A stretch of 64,000 bases of DNA from Sorex araneus (Eukaryota; Chordata; Mammalia; Eulipotyphla; Soricidae). The stretch spans positions 48,028,509 through 48,092,508 of the forward strand of contig NC_073307.1 of assembly GCF_027595985.1 (NCBI RefSeq), read 5' to 3'. Below the pieces are notes generated by a model. That model did no database searches. It was not told where the DNA came from and saw only the letters and a list, made by a program, of their open reading frames with translations. Positions 63,949 through 64,000 of this stretch are shown here, piece by piece (position 1 is the stretch's first letter; the number at the start of each line of letters is the position of its first letter). Both the position numbers and the translations under genes were made by a program.

Positions 63949-64000
63949 GCCGGAGCGATAATATAGCGGGTAGGGTGTTTGCCTTGCACGTGGCCGACCC
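63949..64000 (+). mobile_element. tRNA-derived SINE head, cut by the window end
   Basis: 'ggggccggagcgataatata' and 'gtgtttgccttgcacgtggc' are the shared SINE head. The B box and tail lie outside, so type A or B cannot be decided. Confidence 0.9.

Larger units (their letters stand above)
60911..64000 (+). other. MYOZ3: MYOZ3 intron, continuing beyond the window
   Basis: No MYOZ3 C-terminal exon was found. 61.78-62.65 kb is AT-rich and not assigned to a family, and the rest is SINE and MIR sequence. No RBM22 sequence, the next human gene, was recognised. Confidence 0.8.

Noticed and set aside
60911-64000. Last coding exon of MYOZ3
   Set aside because: No frame with the expected C-terminal sequence was found; it presumably lies beyond position 64000.

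Overview
This is a mammalian genomic window, almost certainly from a shrew (Sorex or a close relative). The clue is a very abundant tRNA-derived SINE: more than 40 copies carrying an A box in the context 'tagcacagcgggtag', a B box 'ggttcgattcc', and either an A-rich or a 'gtgaca'-type tail. From memory this is the typical shrew SINE. Old pan-mammalian repeats (MIR, L2, L1) are also present. Nothing suggests bacterial, phage or viral sequence. The gene pair SYNPO then MYOZ3, both on the + strand, matches the order at human 5q33.1.

Layout. Positions 1-7,500 are upstream sequence: microsatellites, SINEs, L1 fragments and a truncated 5S rRNA pseudogene. SYNPO (synaptopodin) runs from about 7,525 to 45,880. 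Its first coding exon is 7711-8107, followed by a 22.4-kb intron that contains a CpG-rich candidate alternative promoter at about 12,970-13,498. The large exon begins at 30482. It can be read to a stop at 32871, giving a 928-residue product, or spliced from an internal donor at 32842 to a last coding exon at 43276-43962, giving a predicted 1147-residue product with a proline-rich tail. The terminal 3' UTR ends near AATAAA signals at 45453 and 45854 and contains a 191-bp tandem duplication.

MYOZ3 (myozenin-3, calsarcin-3) follows. Five coding exons are visible (49614-49674, 57725-57882, 59144-59182, 59282-59405, 60748-60910). All have GT-AG boundaries and compatible phases and together encode about 181 residues. 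The last coding exon, with the C-terminus, lies beyond the window.

Both products bind the actin / alpha-actinin machinery: synaptopodin in podocyte foot processes and dendritic spines, calsarcin-3 at the Z-disc of fast skeletal muscle. Apart from being neighbours, they show no sign of shared regulation.

The rest is intronic or intergenic repeat. The more interesting items are two SINE types sharing one tRNA-like head but with different tails, a 617-bp L1-tailed non-autonomous retroelement with a perfect 15-bp target-site duplication, very long homopyrimidine and homopurine tracts, and a 1-kb CA-rich minisatellite in a MYOZ3 intron. I found no evidence for a wholly new biological system. Family assignments rest on remembered protein and repeat sequences, not on a database search.
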